Positions 47,552 to 57,109 of a DNA stretch of 64,000 bases are shown here, piece after piece (positions within the stretch are counted from its first letter, which is position 1; each line of letters opens with the position of its first letter). The stretch spans positions 2,170,001-2,234,000 of the forward strand of contig VRMN01000001.1 of NCBI GenBank assembly GCA_008690995.1. The letters are read 5' to 3'. A model generated the notes under the pieces. It saw only the letters and a list, made by a program, of their open reading frames with translations. It did not search any database and was not told where the DNA came from. The position numbers and the translations under genes are program-made. Source of the stretch: Porphyridium purpureum (Eukaryota > Rhodophyta > Bangiophyceae > Porphyridiales > Porphyridiaceae).

Positions 47552-48457
47552 ATGCGCCGGGTTGCCGACGATCCGATGGAGGGAGACGCAAGTTATGACA
47601 TCGAATTTGTCGTGCGTCACAAGTGGGCAGCGCCTCAAGACGGCAAGGTCGAGGCCAAAGCGGGTCGGGTGGGAGTCCAGCGCGTGCGAGGATGGAAAGT
47701 GAAATGTGACGCACCATGGTGTGACCTGGACGACCAGGATCGCGTCCGAATCAAGCAAGCAGGTCAATATGTCGTGGCGATAAAATGCAAATTGGATAAG
47801 AGTGGCGCGCATGAGTCAACGGATCCACATGCGCAGCCCACCACGCCAGTATTGCCCTTGACCTTCCGAGTGGAGGAGGAAGAGCGCGTCGAATTCCACG
47901 CGGTGCGCGTAGACACAACACAGAAGCAGGGTTGGATGCTACATTTGGCAGTTGGCACGGCGCTCAGCCTGCATTCGCAATTGGACGAGCCTCTACCGCG
48001 CGTACGCATTGATCTGAGCGTCGCGCTCTGTCTGCGGAAGCAGAAACGCAAATTGACGTGGGACGAGGAGCTAAAGTTAGAGAAGGTCGCAAACGCGCGC
48101 GCGAAGAAGCGGAAAGGTCTATCTGGAGACCAGGAATTGAAGCGCAGACGCATACCAAAAGAAGCCGAGAAGGGTCACAAGGCGCTGGTCGCTGCCACGG
48201 AAACATCATCTTTCAGCTTTGGAAAGGATGTGCAATCAAACGATGGGTACCACAGCGATAAAGACGCTCCCGCCTGTGCCTCTGCCGCCGCGGAAGGCGA
48301 CGACGGCGACGACGACGATGAGGACGATGAGGACGATGATGAGGACGATGACGATGAGTCCTGGGAGGGCGGCTTTTCGTCTGATTCAGAGACCAAGGAA
48401 AGGGATCCTCAAAGCACGCGCAACATGCGCCGGCTGGCGCGAGCCATTCGCATGTAG
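47552..48457 (+). CDS. Hypothetical nuclear-type protein with basic region and acidic tail
   Basis: Not recognised. A 301-residue protein; residues 1-165 look beta-rich (YDIEFVVRHKWAA, VRGWKVKCDAPWCDL, RVRIKQAGQYVVAIKCKL, GWMLHLAVG). A Lys/Arg-rich stretch at about 165-215 contains likely nuclear signals (NARAKKRKG, LKRRRIPKEAEK). An almost pure Asp/Glu run follows at about 252-272 and a basic end. The mix of acidic run and basic patch is common in nucleolar and chromatin factors. ATG 47576 is an alternative start. It lies 170 bases after the RING-LON gene on the same strand. Confidence 0.75.
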   Translation: MRRVADDPMEGDASYDIEFVVRHKWAAPQDGKVEAKAGRVGVQRVRGWKVKCDAPWCDLDDQDRVRIKQAGQYVVAIKCKLDKSGAHESTDPHAQPTTPVLPLTFRVEEEERVEFHAVRVDTTQKQGWMLHLAVGTALSLHSQLDEPLPRVRIDLSVALCLRKQKRKLTWDEELKLEKVANARAKKRKGLSGDQELKRRRIPKEAEKGHKALVAATETSSFSFGKDVQSNDGYHSDKDAPACASAAAEGDDGDDDDEDDEDDDEDDDDESWEGGFSSDSETKERDPQSTRNMRRLARAIRM

Positions 48458-48627
48458 AAGTCTCCTCGTGCGAGAATTCTACCGACATGAGAACAAGGAG
48501 TACGGAAGCATAACCGCGGTGCTAAACACTTCTCGCTCTTTCCTTGAATCCAATGTTTATTTGTGCGGGCCCAACTTTGAAAAAACAAACACTCCGGCGT
48601 GCAAACTTTCGCTGAAAGCATATCCCT

Positions 48628-51399
48628 CTACTGCGGGGGAGCAACGTCCTTTGGCGGCTCAAATTCACCCTGTGTCGCGCCGGCAGCCTGCCCCACCGCT
48701 TCTGCCGGCGACGACCCGTGTAGCGATGTGCTACCGGGTTGCGGCACCTGCGGGGGTTGTGGCGGTTGTGGCGGTGGCGCCCCCGACGCATACATCTGCA
48801 GGAAAGACTGGTATGCAGCCATCGCTGCTGCCGTGTCAATTGGCCTCCCTGCTTCCGGGCCTGCGCCTGGCATGATAGGCGGTGGAGGCATCCCACTGGT
48901 CAGAATCGGAGGCGCAGGAGGCGCACTGCCGTTCGGACCCTGTGCCGGGGGCGGCGGTGGCGGCGCCTGTGTATTATATTGCACGGGCGGCGCTTGTTGG
49001 TGCTGCTGCTGTTGCGTATGATACGCCGCGTTCATACTTTGATACGCCGCGGCGGCCGCTGCCATCGCAGCCGCACTGCTCGCCGGGTTTGGAGCCGCGC
49101 TTGTCCCGTACCCATAAGCGTTTGCCTGCTGTTGTGGATGATTCTGTCCTGCATGATATATCGTCGCGGGATTCACGGTCCGGTAAGCCTGCGCGTTAAC
49201 AGTGTGATATGCATTGGGATTCATGCTTTGATATGCTGCGGCATTGCTCAACTGTGAGCTATACATGGCGAACAAAGCTGCCGCGTAAGGATCTGGCATT
49301 ACGCTCTGTTGAAAAGGGTGCGGCTGTGGGCCTGTATTTGCGCCCATGTTCAGCTGCGACATTTGAGACGCCATGGCTTTCTCAGATGTGCTTCCTTGCT
49401 CATTCCGCGACGCCTTCCCACCTCCCCTCTTTGACTTTGCTTTCACCGCCGCCTTCTTCTTACGCGCGCGACGGCGTTCCTCCTCGCTATCCTCCGAGTC
49501 GCTGCTCTCACTCGCTTCGTCTTCCTCTGAGCTTTCTTCCTCGCTCGAGTCTTCGTCTTCTGAAGAGTCGCGCCTTCTCCTGCTGCTCTTTTTCTTCTTC
49601 TTTGTCGCTTTGCTCGACGATGTTGCCTTCCTACCTTTTCCGTCGGACTCTCGCGAACGCTGCGCCGCGGGCAGCTGCTCAAGGTGCTCCTCGTGTTCCA
49701 TCACATTCGGACCGGGGCCGGGCACAGTCGCAAACATAGGTTGAACGCCAGAGTAAGGAGCCGCGGGACCAGCATCGATGGGAGGAGGCGCATACGGTTC
49801 AGCATACGGAGGCGCACCGTGGTCCGGCTCGTACCCACGCCCTTCCTGCTCATAGTCCCCGCGCGGTGGACCTGCTGCGTAGACCCCGCCGCCTACACCG
49901 CCGAACTCGTACGCGGAACCGTTACGTTGCAGACTCTGGTTCGAAGAAACGTCGTCGAACTCAACGACAGGCGCGCTCGCCTCGCGCACAACCTGGTTGA
50001 GAAGCACTGACGAGTCATAATCGCGCATCGCACGGCCAATGCGCTCCGAAATATCGAGTGCGCGTGAAATCTCGGCATCCGCGGAAATTTTCGCCACCAG
50101 ATCGTCCATTTTTGACCCAATGATACGGAGCCGCTTGGATAAATCGACCGCAATTTCATTTTTCACAAGATCGTTCTGAACGTCTGTGGTGTTGTCCAGG
50201 ATGCTCTCAAGCAAGCCGACCATATTCTCCACCTCAACAAGCGTGAGCGAATCCATGTCAATCTCAATGTCGTCCGCGTTTCGATCGCGGTTCTTTGCAG
50301 CTTCCAGCTTGCCACTCAGCGGACAAATCCACGGTGACGACGATTCAGGTACCAATGGAAAACGCACCTTCTGGCGCTTGTTGTTGTATCTTTCGATGAT
50401 GAAAGCACCCGCTGGGTCCATTCGCTTCCCTCTAAACATGCGCTGAAGTTCTTCAGCCCAAGCCTTCAGAAGAATGAGACAGCGCACGGTGATTTCCCGT
50501 GGCAAATCCTCGCCATCTCCTTGCCATCCGTAGTTGGTTGCTGTCTTCCACAAAAATAGGCTCTTGAAGCTTTCCTTGTAGTTCGGATCTACAAAGCGCC
50601 ACATGCGCCGGAAGAATAGATCATTCGCGATGTAGCGGTAAAAGAAGGGGCAGGTGCGCATGAGCTCATCCAACAGCGTGATCGAATTCAGCACTACGAC
50701 ATTGTCCGGAGCCTTCATACGCTTCCGCAAGCAGTAGGCAACGATCTGGCCACCCTGTGACTCGCGCATGACCAAATGCACAAGCTCGACACGCTTCTGC
50801 TCCGCAAAGTCGGGGTTCACGCCGCGCTCGGTTGCCGAGTCGATAATCGTCGTCACATGTGGAATGAAAGGATTCTGCGATCCCTTTGCCAGATTTGAGC
50901 CCTTGACACCACCTACAGAGCCAGGAATCATGCCACTGTCAAAGGCTTGCTGGGAGCGGCTGTCCAGCTTTGCGTACACTGAGCTCGAGTCGCGCGTGCT
51001 GTTTGTAGCGCCTCCAGCTTGCGTGTACGACTGACTCTGCGTCAGCTGCCCAGAGCGCTGCGCCGAGAGCGGATTATAGAACGAGGATGTGTTTTTCGGT
51101 CGCGTGCTCGCGAAGCCTGGCTGCGCTGCTTGGTTTATGTCCCCTTCCGGCATCGAACTGGGAAAGCCCCCAGCGTATGACCTGGTGCTACTGCTTGCAC
51201 CGGGCCGGCTTCCGCCTGCCTGAAAATCGGTATACTTCCGCTCCCAGTCTGCTGCCGGCACGTCGGGCTTCTGGTTGCGCGTGCTTGTGAACGTCGCCGA
51301 GTAGGTGTTGGCTGTGGATGAGGCGCCCGTACCCGTGGGCGCGCTGCCGCCGGCAGCATTCCGGGTGCTCATGGCGCCCGTTTGATTTGCGCCATACAT
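48628..51399 (-). CDS. TOM1-like VHS-GAT protein
   Basis: A 923-residue protein from MYGANQTGA. A Ser/Thr-rich N terminus of about 175 residues is unusual for the family. A VHS domain follows at about 176-315 (PFIPHVTTIIDSATERGV, LLDELMRTCPFFYRYIAND, YKESFKSLFLWK), then a GAT-like three-helix domain at about 385-470 (VENMVGLLESILDNT, RIGRAMRDYDSSVLLNQVV). VHS-GAT proteins carry ubiquitinated cargo at endosomes; plant TOL and animal TOM1 proteins act before ESCRT-I. A Lys/Ser/Glu-rich run and a long Ala/Tyr/Pro/Gln-rich tail with repeated YQSMN-type words follow. A Copia element lies 310 bases upstream. Confidence 0.85.
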   Translation of the reverse strand: MYGANQTGAMSTRNAAGGSAPTGTGASSTANTYSATFTSTRNQKPDVPAADWERKYTDFQAGGSRPGASSSTRSYAGGFPSSMPEGDINQAAQPGFASTRPKNTSSFYNPLSAQRSGQLTQSQSYTQAGGATNSTRDSSSVYAKLDSRSQQAFDSGMIPGSVGGVKGSNLAKGSQNPFIPHVTTIIDSATERGVNPDFAEQKRVELVHLVMRESQGGQIVAYCLRKRMKAPDNVVVLNSITLLDELMRTCPFFYRYIANDLFFRRMWRFVDPNYKESFKSLFLWKTATNYGWQGDGEDLPREITVRCLILLKAWAEELQRMFRGKRMDPAGAFIIERYNNKRQKVRFPLVPESSSPWICPLSGKLEAAKNRDRNADDIEIDMDSLTLVEVENMVGLLESILDNTTDVQNDLVKNEIAVDLSKRLRIIGSKMDDLVAKISADAEISRALDISERIGRAMRDYDSSVLLNQVVREASAPVVEFDDVSSNQSLQRNGSAYEFGGVGGGVYAAGPPRGDYEQEGRGYEPDHGAPPYAEPYAPPPIDAGPAAPYSGVQPMFATVPGPGPNVMEHEEHLEQLPAAQRSRESDGKGRKATSSSKATKKKKKSSRRRRDSSEDEDSSEEESSEEDEASESSDSEDSEEERRRARKKKAAVKAKSKRGGGKASRNEQGSTSEKAMASQMSQLNMGANTGPQPHPFQQSVMPDPYAAALFAMYSSQLSNAAAYQSMNPNAYHTVNAQAYRTVNPATIYHAGQNHPQQQANAYGYGTSAAPNPASSAAAMAAAAAAYQSMNAAYHTQQQQHQQAPPVQYNTQAPPPPPPAQGPNGSAPPAPPILTSGMPPPPIMPGAGPEAGRPIDTAAAMAAYQSFLQMYASGAPPPQPPQPPQVPQPGSTSLHGSSPAEAVGQAAGATQGEFEPPKDVAPPQ

Positions 51400-51709
51400 G
51401 TTGACCGCAGCTGGGCATCCACCGCGACCGCGCAAATCGTGCTCCCTCCTGTTCCCCCTCCTGTTCCCCTCCCGCGTTCCCCAACCCCTGTTGCTGCGCC
51501 GCTTCCCCTCCGATCTGTCTTGCACTACACACCCCCTCCCGCCCCTCCCCTCACGCCCACCCCCGCGCACTCCCCTCCACACCACTCCAGTCCAGCCACG
51601 CTTTACCCCCCTCCCCTCGACTTTTTCCCCTTCTCCACTATCGACTGCGAACGACTCGGTGCTTGTACGAACATGTTCGACGCGCGTGCCTATTGAAATG
51701 AGCTGAAAC
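51400..51709. other. Upstream region of the TOM1-like gene
   Basis: Strongly pyrimidine-rich on the plus strand (purine-rich on the gene strand), ending at the target duplication GAAAC (51705-51709) of Copia D. No motif cluster is seen. Confidence 0.5.
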
Positions 51710-52011
51710 CGTGGAAAGTTGCCCGTCCCACTCGTCGATGGGCGTGCGGAAGGGCGAGTGCGAACGTACCGGGACGTCGTGACGGGGATTCAGCGGGTGT
51801 AATGCGATGTGACTCGACTAGCGTCCCGCCGGATGCCGATGTGACGTGACTCGATGTGGTCAGATTGCATCAACAAGGACCCGGCGGGCGTCTATATAGT
51901 GGGTGCGGTCGCGCAGAGATGGCAGACGGATAAGCCTAGAAGAAAAGAGAGAAGGTAAGGGAAGGGGAATAGTAAAAGGGTTCTTCGTTGATCGTTAACA
52001 GAAAACCCACG
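51710..52011 (+). repeat. 5' LTR of Copia D
   Basis: Appears identical to 56808-57109. TATATA lies at 51893-51898. The termini are CGTGG...CCACG rather than TG...CA if the GAAAC duplication is right. Confidence 0.95.
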
Positions 52012-52026
52012 TGGTATCATCGCCGG
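52012..52026 (+). promoter_or_regulatory. Primer binding site of Copia D
   Basis: TGGTATCATCGCCGG starts directly after the LTR. Its first 12 bases equal those of Gypsy C's site, so both probably use the same tRNA 3' end. The tRNA is not identified with certainty. Confidence 0.7.
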
Positions 52027-52071
52027 TTCGGCGGGTGAGGAGCGGTAGTCTCTGGTGCGGGGCCTGTCGGG

Positions 52072-52812
52072 ATGGACGAGGAGACGGGGCCAGTTGTGAG
52101 GCCGGCGCGGCTCAGCCAGTTCGCGGGGCAGCGGAACCAGCGAGTGGTGATGAACTGGTTGTTCGAAGTGGAGACGAAGGTTCTGCCGTTCGCCAGCTCT
52201 GAGCGCGAAGGAGTCAACGTAGCCATGAGCTACTTGACGGATACTGCATTGCAGTGGTTGCGTGGCCTGCCGGTCCGTCCAGAGAATTGGGCCGGGTTTC
52301 GAACGGTGTTTATGGAACAGTTCTTGCCGGCGGACTACAAGCGTCGCGCGCGAGATGCGCTGCATGGATGGCGCCAGACGAGGGGCGTAGCGGTGTACGC
52401 GGCCGAGTTCAGGGACCTGGTCCTAGCGTGTGAGGACGTGGGTGCCGCGGAGGCGTTGGACAAGTTCACGCGTGGACTTAAGCCCGCCATAGCGTTCGAA
52501 GTTATGAAGGAGAATCCAAGTAGCCTCGATGAGGCCTGCCGAGTTGCCCTTTGCGCGGAGGACGCATTCGTGGCGGCGCGTCGCGGTTCGCCATCATCCC
52601 AGGGTCTTGGGATCCACCATCGCTCAGGCCCGACGCGCGCTTTCGACGTGCCGTATGGAGAGAGCTCGGCACCAATGGAAATCGGGGCGCAGGCTATGGA
52701 GGTAACCTGTTACAACTGCGAGGAACGCGGGCACTTTGCGCGAGACTGCCCCAAGCCGCACCGCGCGCGAGCGCAGGCGCAGCCGGGAAAAGGCGCCCCG
52801 CGCCGAGACTAG
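52072..52812 (+). CDS. Gag of Copia D
   Basis: A 246-residue gag with a helical core (LTDTALQWLRGLPVRPENW, FMEQFLPADYKRRARDAL) and one CCHC knuckle (CYNCEERGHFARDC) near residue 217, followed by a basic tail. Its last part overlaps pol, which is one base back. Confidence 0.9.
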   Translation: MDEETGPVVRPARLSQFAGQRNQRVVMNWLFEVETKVLPFASSEREGVNVAMSYLTDTALQWLRGLPVRPENWAGFRTVFMEQFLPADYKRRARDALHGWRQTRGVAVYAAEFRDLVLACEDVGAAEALDKFTRGLKPAIAFEVMKENPSSLDEACRVALCAEDAFVAARRGSPSSQGLGIHHRSGPTRAFDVPYGESSAPMEIGAQAMEVTCYNCEERGHFARDCPKPHRARAQAQPGKGAPRRD

Positions 52813-55800
52813 GGCAGGTGTCGGCGCGGGAGCCGTCAGAACTTCTGACGTTGCACGTTCGCTTCTGCGGGAAACGTGCGATGGCAATCGTAGACTGTGG
52901 CGCCACACATGTCTTTGTGGATAAGGCATGGGTGCGCCATTCAGGGTTATTATCATTTTGCGAAGCGACACCGGGACTTCAGGCCGTCCTTGCCGACGGG
53001 CGCAAGACTAATGTTGTCGGGAGCCTTCTCGGTCATTTGGAGCTGAACGGCATCGGGTCACGTCGCTGCCGTGCGATTGTATGTCCGGCACTGATGACCG
53101 ACCTCGTCATCGGTATGGAGTTCCTGACGCGTACTGGGATGGTCATTGATTACGAGGACGGGAGCATTTTCATGCGTAAGCGGGAAGATATGAACTTGAA
53201 AAGGGACAAGGAGCAGAACGGGAGCGCAGGGCGCACGAGCGGAGGAACGGCTGGGCCGGGCAGAGAGCAGAACGAGAGCGCAGGGCGCACGAGCGGAGGA
53301 ACGGCTGGGCCGGGCAGAGAGCAGAACGGGAGCGCAGGGCGCACGAGCGGACGAACGGCTGGGCCGGGCAGAGAGCAGAACGGGAGCGCAGGGCACGTGG
53401 AAGCAAGCTCTGTCAATCCGCAGCCGCGAAATCAAGGACGGAGCGCGGGGCGCTCGAGCGTACATGTGGACGGGCCATGCGTGAACCGAGACACAAGCGC
53501 GGGGCGCGTGCATGAAAAGAACGTCGGAAAGTCATCAGGGCTGAGCGATGAAGAGAGCGCGGGGAGCTCCAACGCATGCTCGACAGGAGCGAACGGTTAC
53601 GAGAACGGGAATATGAGCCCGGAGCGCGTAGATTGCGAAACAGATAGGCCGAACATGGGGGCGAATGTCGAGGTCCATTCGAACCAAGCATGCAAAGGCA
53701 CCCCGTTGGCGAAGTCGGCTGAGTGCCGCGAAACGGAGGTACGGACGCGAGGAAGGGACCAAGTGATGGGCAAAACGAAGGCGAGGAGCAACACGGACCC
53801 TGCGCAAGACTCGCTAGTCAGGAGTAAAATCGGGTCGCGGCATGGCGGCAGTGCGTTGAAGGAAACCGCATACCCTTCCGGAGACTGTAGCCTGATCCCA
53901 GAACCTGATTCGCCGGGGGAGGCACAAACCGGCGACATAGCGTCAAGTTCAAGCGACGATGGAGCGCCAAATGCGATACGAGGTATTCGACGCGCAATGA
54001 CATGGGTCGATCGTCTCGCCCTTGGCACCACAGTTTCAAATGTGCCCGACGGACACGCGCTCCTGCACATGCCTGCTCGCACGTCGTGCGAGGTTTGTAC
54101 AAGGGCGAAGCTGAAAATGCGGCCGTCTTACCGAATTGATGTCGACGCGCACGCGCGAGCACCTGGGGTCGCTGCACGCTTTGACGAAGAAATAGGGGTG
54201 GACCTGGTCGACGCCGGCGCCAAGGTCCGTTCGCGGGAAGGATATCGATACATCCTGACACATGTCGACGAGCACACGGGGTGGATAGAAGTCGCGGGAG
54301 TCGTCGATAAGACTGCCCTGGCCTGCCGCGAGGCGCTTGTCGAGTGCCAAGCTGGGAGAGATTGGCCGAAACGGATGCGCACAGATTCGGGCAGCGAGTT
54401 TAGGGGCGCGTTCGCGCGCGTTCTGCGCGAGAGGAACGTTGAACATACCCTCTGCATCCCTCATAGACCGAACGGACACGCGCGACTGGAAAGACTGCAC
54501 CACACGTTGAATGCCGTCATTCGTTGCCTCTTATGGCAATCGGGTTTGCACGTCGTCTGGTTTTTCAGAGCAGCCAAATTCTTCGCGTTCTGGTACAATC
54601 GGGTGCACCTGGGTAGGGACGGACTAACTCCCTTTGAGCGCAGATACGGACAGGGATGGGTCGAGAGCGGCAAGCCATGGCTGATGGCTCCATTCGGATC
54701 GCGGGTGGTCTATAAAGTGGACGACGTAGCCAACAAGTTCGCTCCTACCACGCGCGAGGGAGTGGTCGTCGGGGCTCGGGACCACCCCGCCGCCCTCGAA
54801 GTTCTCGAGACAGGGTCTGGAGCGACGACGTGGACAAGAGATTTCAGAGTATTCAAAGACTTCACCATGCGCGTGCCGGGCGCAGAACCGCTCGCAGAAA
54901 TGGAAAAGGTGATCGCGTACGATCCGGACGGGGATTTGGCAGTCGCACAGCGCGACAACGTCGCGTCGGAAGAGACGGGAATCAAAGCGAGGGTTGAAGC
55001 AATCACGGAACGCCTGAAGGCCATCGACGAGCGGGAAAAGCAGCTAAGCCAGGAGGTCGCGGCGCGGCGGGCGGCTAAGGAGGGCAAAGAAATCAGGCGT
55101 ACAAAGAAGAACGCCCGTCGCTCGGCCCGAATAGCGGCGCGCTTTCCTTCCGTGACCATAAATGTTACCAGGGTAATGAGCAGACGAGAAGCCACCACGG
55201 ATGGAAGGGCAGCTGAGGCCATTGAGAATGAGCTCGGGCAAATGCGGCGCTTCGGCGTGTGGGATCCGGAACCGGTCACTCTGAACTCCATTACCGAGGG
55301 ACTTATTGTAAGGGCGCACATGGTGGTAGCCGAAAAGCACACGGAGCGTCCTGTTGAGGAGCGCAAGATCAAGGCAAGGCTCGTGGCCGGGGGGGATCGC
55401 ATTACGGACATGACGGGGGTCCCAGTGTCTCTTACCGTTCCCTACGAGGCGCCGGCATCTTTAGCTGCGCTAAGGATCGTGCTGGCGTGGGCGCAGATGA
55501 ACGAATTAGAAGTGGGCTTTGTTGACATCACCAGCGCCTACCTGCAGGCCGAGTGCAGCGGGGGACCGGTGTATGTAATCCTTCCCAGCGAGGCAGGCGG
55601 GAAGACGGGCACCGCCCATCATCTCCGCAAGGCAATGTACGGATTACCGAGAGCGGGAGCGGACTTCGCGCGCGAAGCTCGTAGTCGCTTGTTGCGTCTC
55701 GGATGGGTGGAGGTCACAGCAGGAGTGTATATCCGTAGAAGCCTCGAGGGGAACGCGGCAGGACTCGTCTTGGTAATGTACGTTGACGACGTGGTCTTAG

Positions 55801-56900
55801 CGGGGCGGAAAGACGAGGCACGGAATGCCATGAGTGAGTTATATCAAGAATTCGTGATCGACGAGCAACCGCAGTGGCTCGGCGAGAGCCCGGTCCTTCA
55901 CCTTGGCATGCGGATTTCCAGAACGAACGGAAGGGTAAAGATTGATGGTACGGACTACGCAAAGACCATTATAGATGAGTACGAGCGCGACTCGACTGTG
56001 AGGACGAGGGGCACGCGCGATGCGGCAACCCCCATGGTATTTCCAGAGGCGGCGCTCTACGACGAAGCGGAAGTCAGTACGACTTGCCGGCAACACGTCG
56101 GACGCCTAATGTGGCTCGCACGCACGGTAAAGCCCGAAATAGCATACTCGGTCGCATATGTCTCGCGCTTTGTGGACAAGTGGAGCAAGGCAGCATCGGC
56201 GATTCTCGACCGAATCGTGCGGTACGTGCACGGGAGCCAGGATAGTGTCTTGGAATACGGCAGCGCGGGGCGCCTGGGAGATCAGGTACGAATAGTCGCC
56301 TTTTCAGATAGCGACCATGCAGGCTGTCCCGCGACGCGGCGGTCAACTTCCGGCGGTTGCGTATACTTCTCAAACGGAGAAGAGAACTACTTGGTAGATT
56401 GGTTTTCGAAAGCACAACGGGCCTCGGTATTATCCACCGCGGAGGCGGAACTCACCGCCCTTGGCAGGATCATGCGAACTACGATTCCTAACGCCGAAGT
56501 TGTAATCCGAGGGCTCGTTGGAACGCGCGTACCGCTCGCTGTGTGTTGCGACAGCGAAGCAGCGGTGAAGGCCGTTCGACGAGGATACTCCGCCAAGATG
56601 GCAAGTCTCGGGAAGACACACGGCGTCACTGTAGCCACCCTCTCGGACGCTTTTGATGGAGAAGACTCGAACCTCGTGTCTGTCCCCGGAATATCGAATT
56701 GCGCAGACATCTTCACGAAGCCGATGGAACGAGTGGCATTTACACGTGCTATTGCCAACCTTAGGAAGGGCGCTTCCAACGATCGAGAGCGAGACGTGCA
56801 CGGGGCGCGTGGAAAGTTGCCCGTCCCACTCGTCGATGGGCGTGCGGAAGGGCGAGTGCGAACGTACCGGGACGTCGTGACGGGGATTCAGCGGGTGTAA
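52551..56900 (+). CDS. Pol of Copia D: protease, integrase, RT, RNase H
   Basis: A long open frame overlapping gag. Domains: aspartic protease (AIVDCGATHVFVD), a tandem-repeat linker rich in SAGR, a Cys motif (HMPARTSCEVC), integrase core (MRTDSGSEFRGAF, HRPNGHARLERLH), a coiled-coil basic linker, Copia RT (VDITSAYLQAE, AMYGLPRAGADF, MYVDDVVLAG) and RNase H (FSDSDHAG, LSTAEAELTALG). The frame ends about 90 bases inside the 3' LTR, so the last residues come from U3. The open frame before the slippery site overlaps gag and is probably not translated alone. Confidence 0.93.
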   Translation: MRGGRIRGGASRFAIIPGSWDPPSLRPDARFRRAVWRELGTNGNRGAGYGGNLLQLRGTRALCARLPQAAPRASAGAAGKRRPAPRLGQVSAREPSELLTLHVRFCGKRAMAIVDCGATHVFVDKAWVRHSGLLSFCEATPGLQAVLADGRKTNVVGSLLGHLELNGIGSRRCRAIVCPALMTDLVIGMEFLTRTGMVIDYEDGSIFMRKREDMNLKRDKEQNGSAGRTSGGTAGPGREQNESAGRTSGGTAGPGREQNGSAGRTSGRTAGPGREQNGSAGHVEASSVNPQPRNQGRSAGRSSVHVDGPCVNRDTSAGRVHEKNVGKSSGLSDEESAGSSNACSTGANGYENGNMSPERVDCETDRPNMGANVEVHSNQACKGTPLAKSAECRETEVRTRGRDQVMGKTKARSNTDPAQDSLVRSKIGSRHGGSALKETAYPSGDCSLIPEPDSPGEAQTGDIASSSSDDGAPNAIRGIRRAMTWVDRLALGTTVSNVPDGHALLHMPARTSCEVCTRAKLKMRPSYRIDVDAHARAPGVAARFDEEIGVDLVDAGAKVRSREGYRYILTHVDEHTGWIEVAGVVDKTALACREALVECQAGRDWPKRMRTDSGSEFRGAFARVLRERNVEHTLCIPHRPNGHARLERLHHTLNAVIRCLLWQSGLHVVWFFRAAKFFAFWYNRVHLGRDGLTPFERRYGQGWVESGKPWLMAPFGSRVVYKVDDVANKFAPTTREGVVVGARDHPAALEVLETGSGATTWTRDFRVFKDFTMRVPGAEPLAEMEKVIAYDPDGDLAVAQRDNVASEETGIKARVEAITERLKAIDEREKQLSQEVAARRAAKEGKEIRRTKKNARRSARIAARFPSVTINVTRVMSRREATTDGRAAEAIENELGQMRRFGVWDPEPVTLNSITEGLIVRAHMVVAEKHTERPVEERKIKARLVAGGDRITDMTGVPVSLTVPYEAPASLAALRIVLAWAQMNELEVGFVDITSAYLQAECSGGPVYVILPSEAGGKTGTAHHLRKAMYGLPRAGADFAREARSRLLRLGWVEVTAGVYIRRSLEGNAAGLVLVMYVDDVVLAGRKDEARNAMSELYQEFVIDEQPQWLGESPVLHLGMRISRTNGRVKIDGTDYAKTIIDEYERDSTVRTRGTRDAATPMVFPEAALYDEAEVSTTCRQHVGRLMWLARTVKPEIAYSVAYVSRFVDKWSKAASAILDRIVRYVHGSQDSVLEYGSAGRLGDQVRIVAFSDSDHAGCPATRRSTSGGCVYFSNGEENYLVDWFSKAQRASVLSTAEAELTALGRIMRTTIPNAEVVIRGLVGTRVPLAVCCDSEAAVKAVRRGYSAKMASLGKTHGVTVATLSDAFDGEDSNLVSVPGISNCADIFTKPMERVAFTRAIANLRKGASNDRERDVHGARGKLPVPLVDGRAEGRVRTYRDVVTGIQRV
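52785..52830 (+). promoter_or_regulatory. Candidate -1 ribosomal frameshift signal, Copia D
   Basis: In the gag frame the bases read G GGA AAA (52785-52791), a slippery heptamer. After a 5-base spacer comes a perfect 10-base-pair stem (CCCGCGCCGA 52797-52806 with TCGGCGCGGG 52821-52830, 14-base loop holding the gag stop). Confidence 0.75.
53211..53397 (+). repeat. 54-base minisatellite inside pol of Copia D
   Basis: Three near-identical 54-base units (53211-53264, 53265-53318, 53319-53372) and a partial fourth encode an 18-residue repeat beginning EQNGSAGRTSGG, between protease and integrase. Confidence 0.95.
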
Positions 56901-57109
56901 TGCGATGTGACTCGACTAGCGTCCCGCCGGATGCCGATGTGACGTGACTCGATGTGGTCAGATTGCATCAACAAGGACCCGGCGGGCGTCTATATAGTGG
57001 GTGCGGTCGCGCAGAGATGGCAGACGGATAAGCCTAGAAGAAAAGAGAGAAGGTAAGGGAAGGGGAATAGTAAAAGGGTTCTTCGTTGATCGTTAACAGA
57101 AAACCCACG
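56808..57109 (+). repeat. 3' LTR of Copia D
   Basis: Pairs with 51710-52011 and is followed by the target duplication GAAAC at 57110-57114. Its first part is coding for the pol end. Confidence 0.95.

Larger units (their letters stand above)
51710..57109 (+). mobile_element. Copia-type LTR retrotransposon D, looks whole
   Basis: A 5400-base element with two 302-base LTRs that look identical by eye (51710-52011 and 56808-57109) and target duplication GAAAC (51705-51709 and 57110-57114). Parts: primer site, gag with a CCHC knuckle, and a long pol frame with protease, Cys motif, integrase, RT and RNase H in Copia order. Gag and pol lie in different frames with a -1 recoding signal at the overlap. 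No break is apparent, and identical LTRs mean very recent insertion. It sits between two host genes reading away from each other. Confidence 0.97.
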
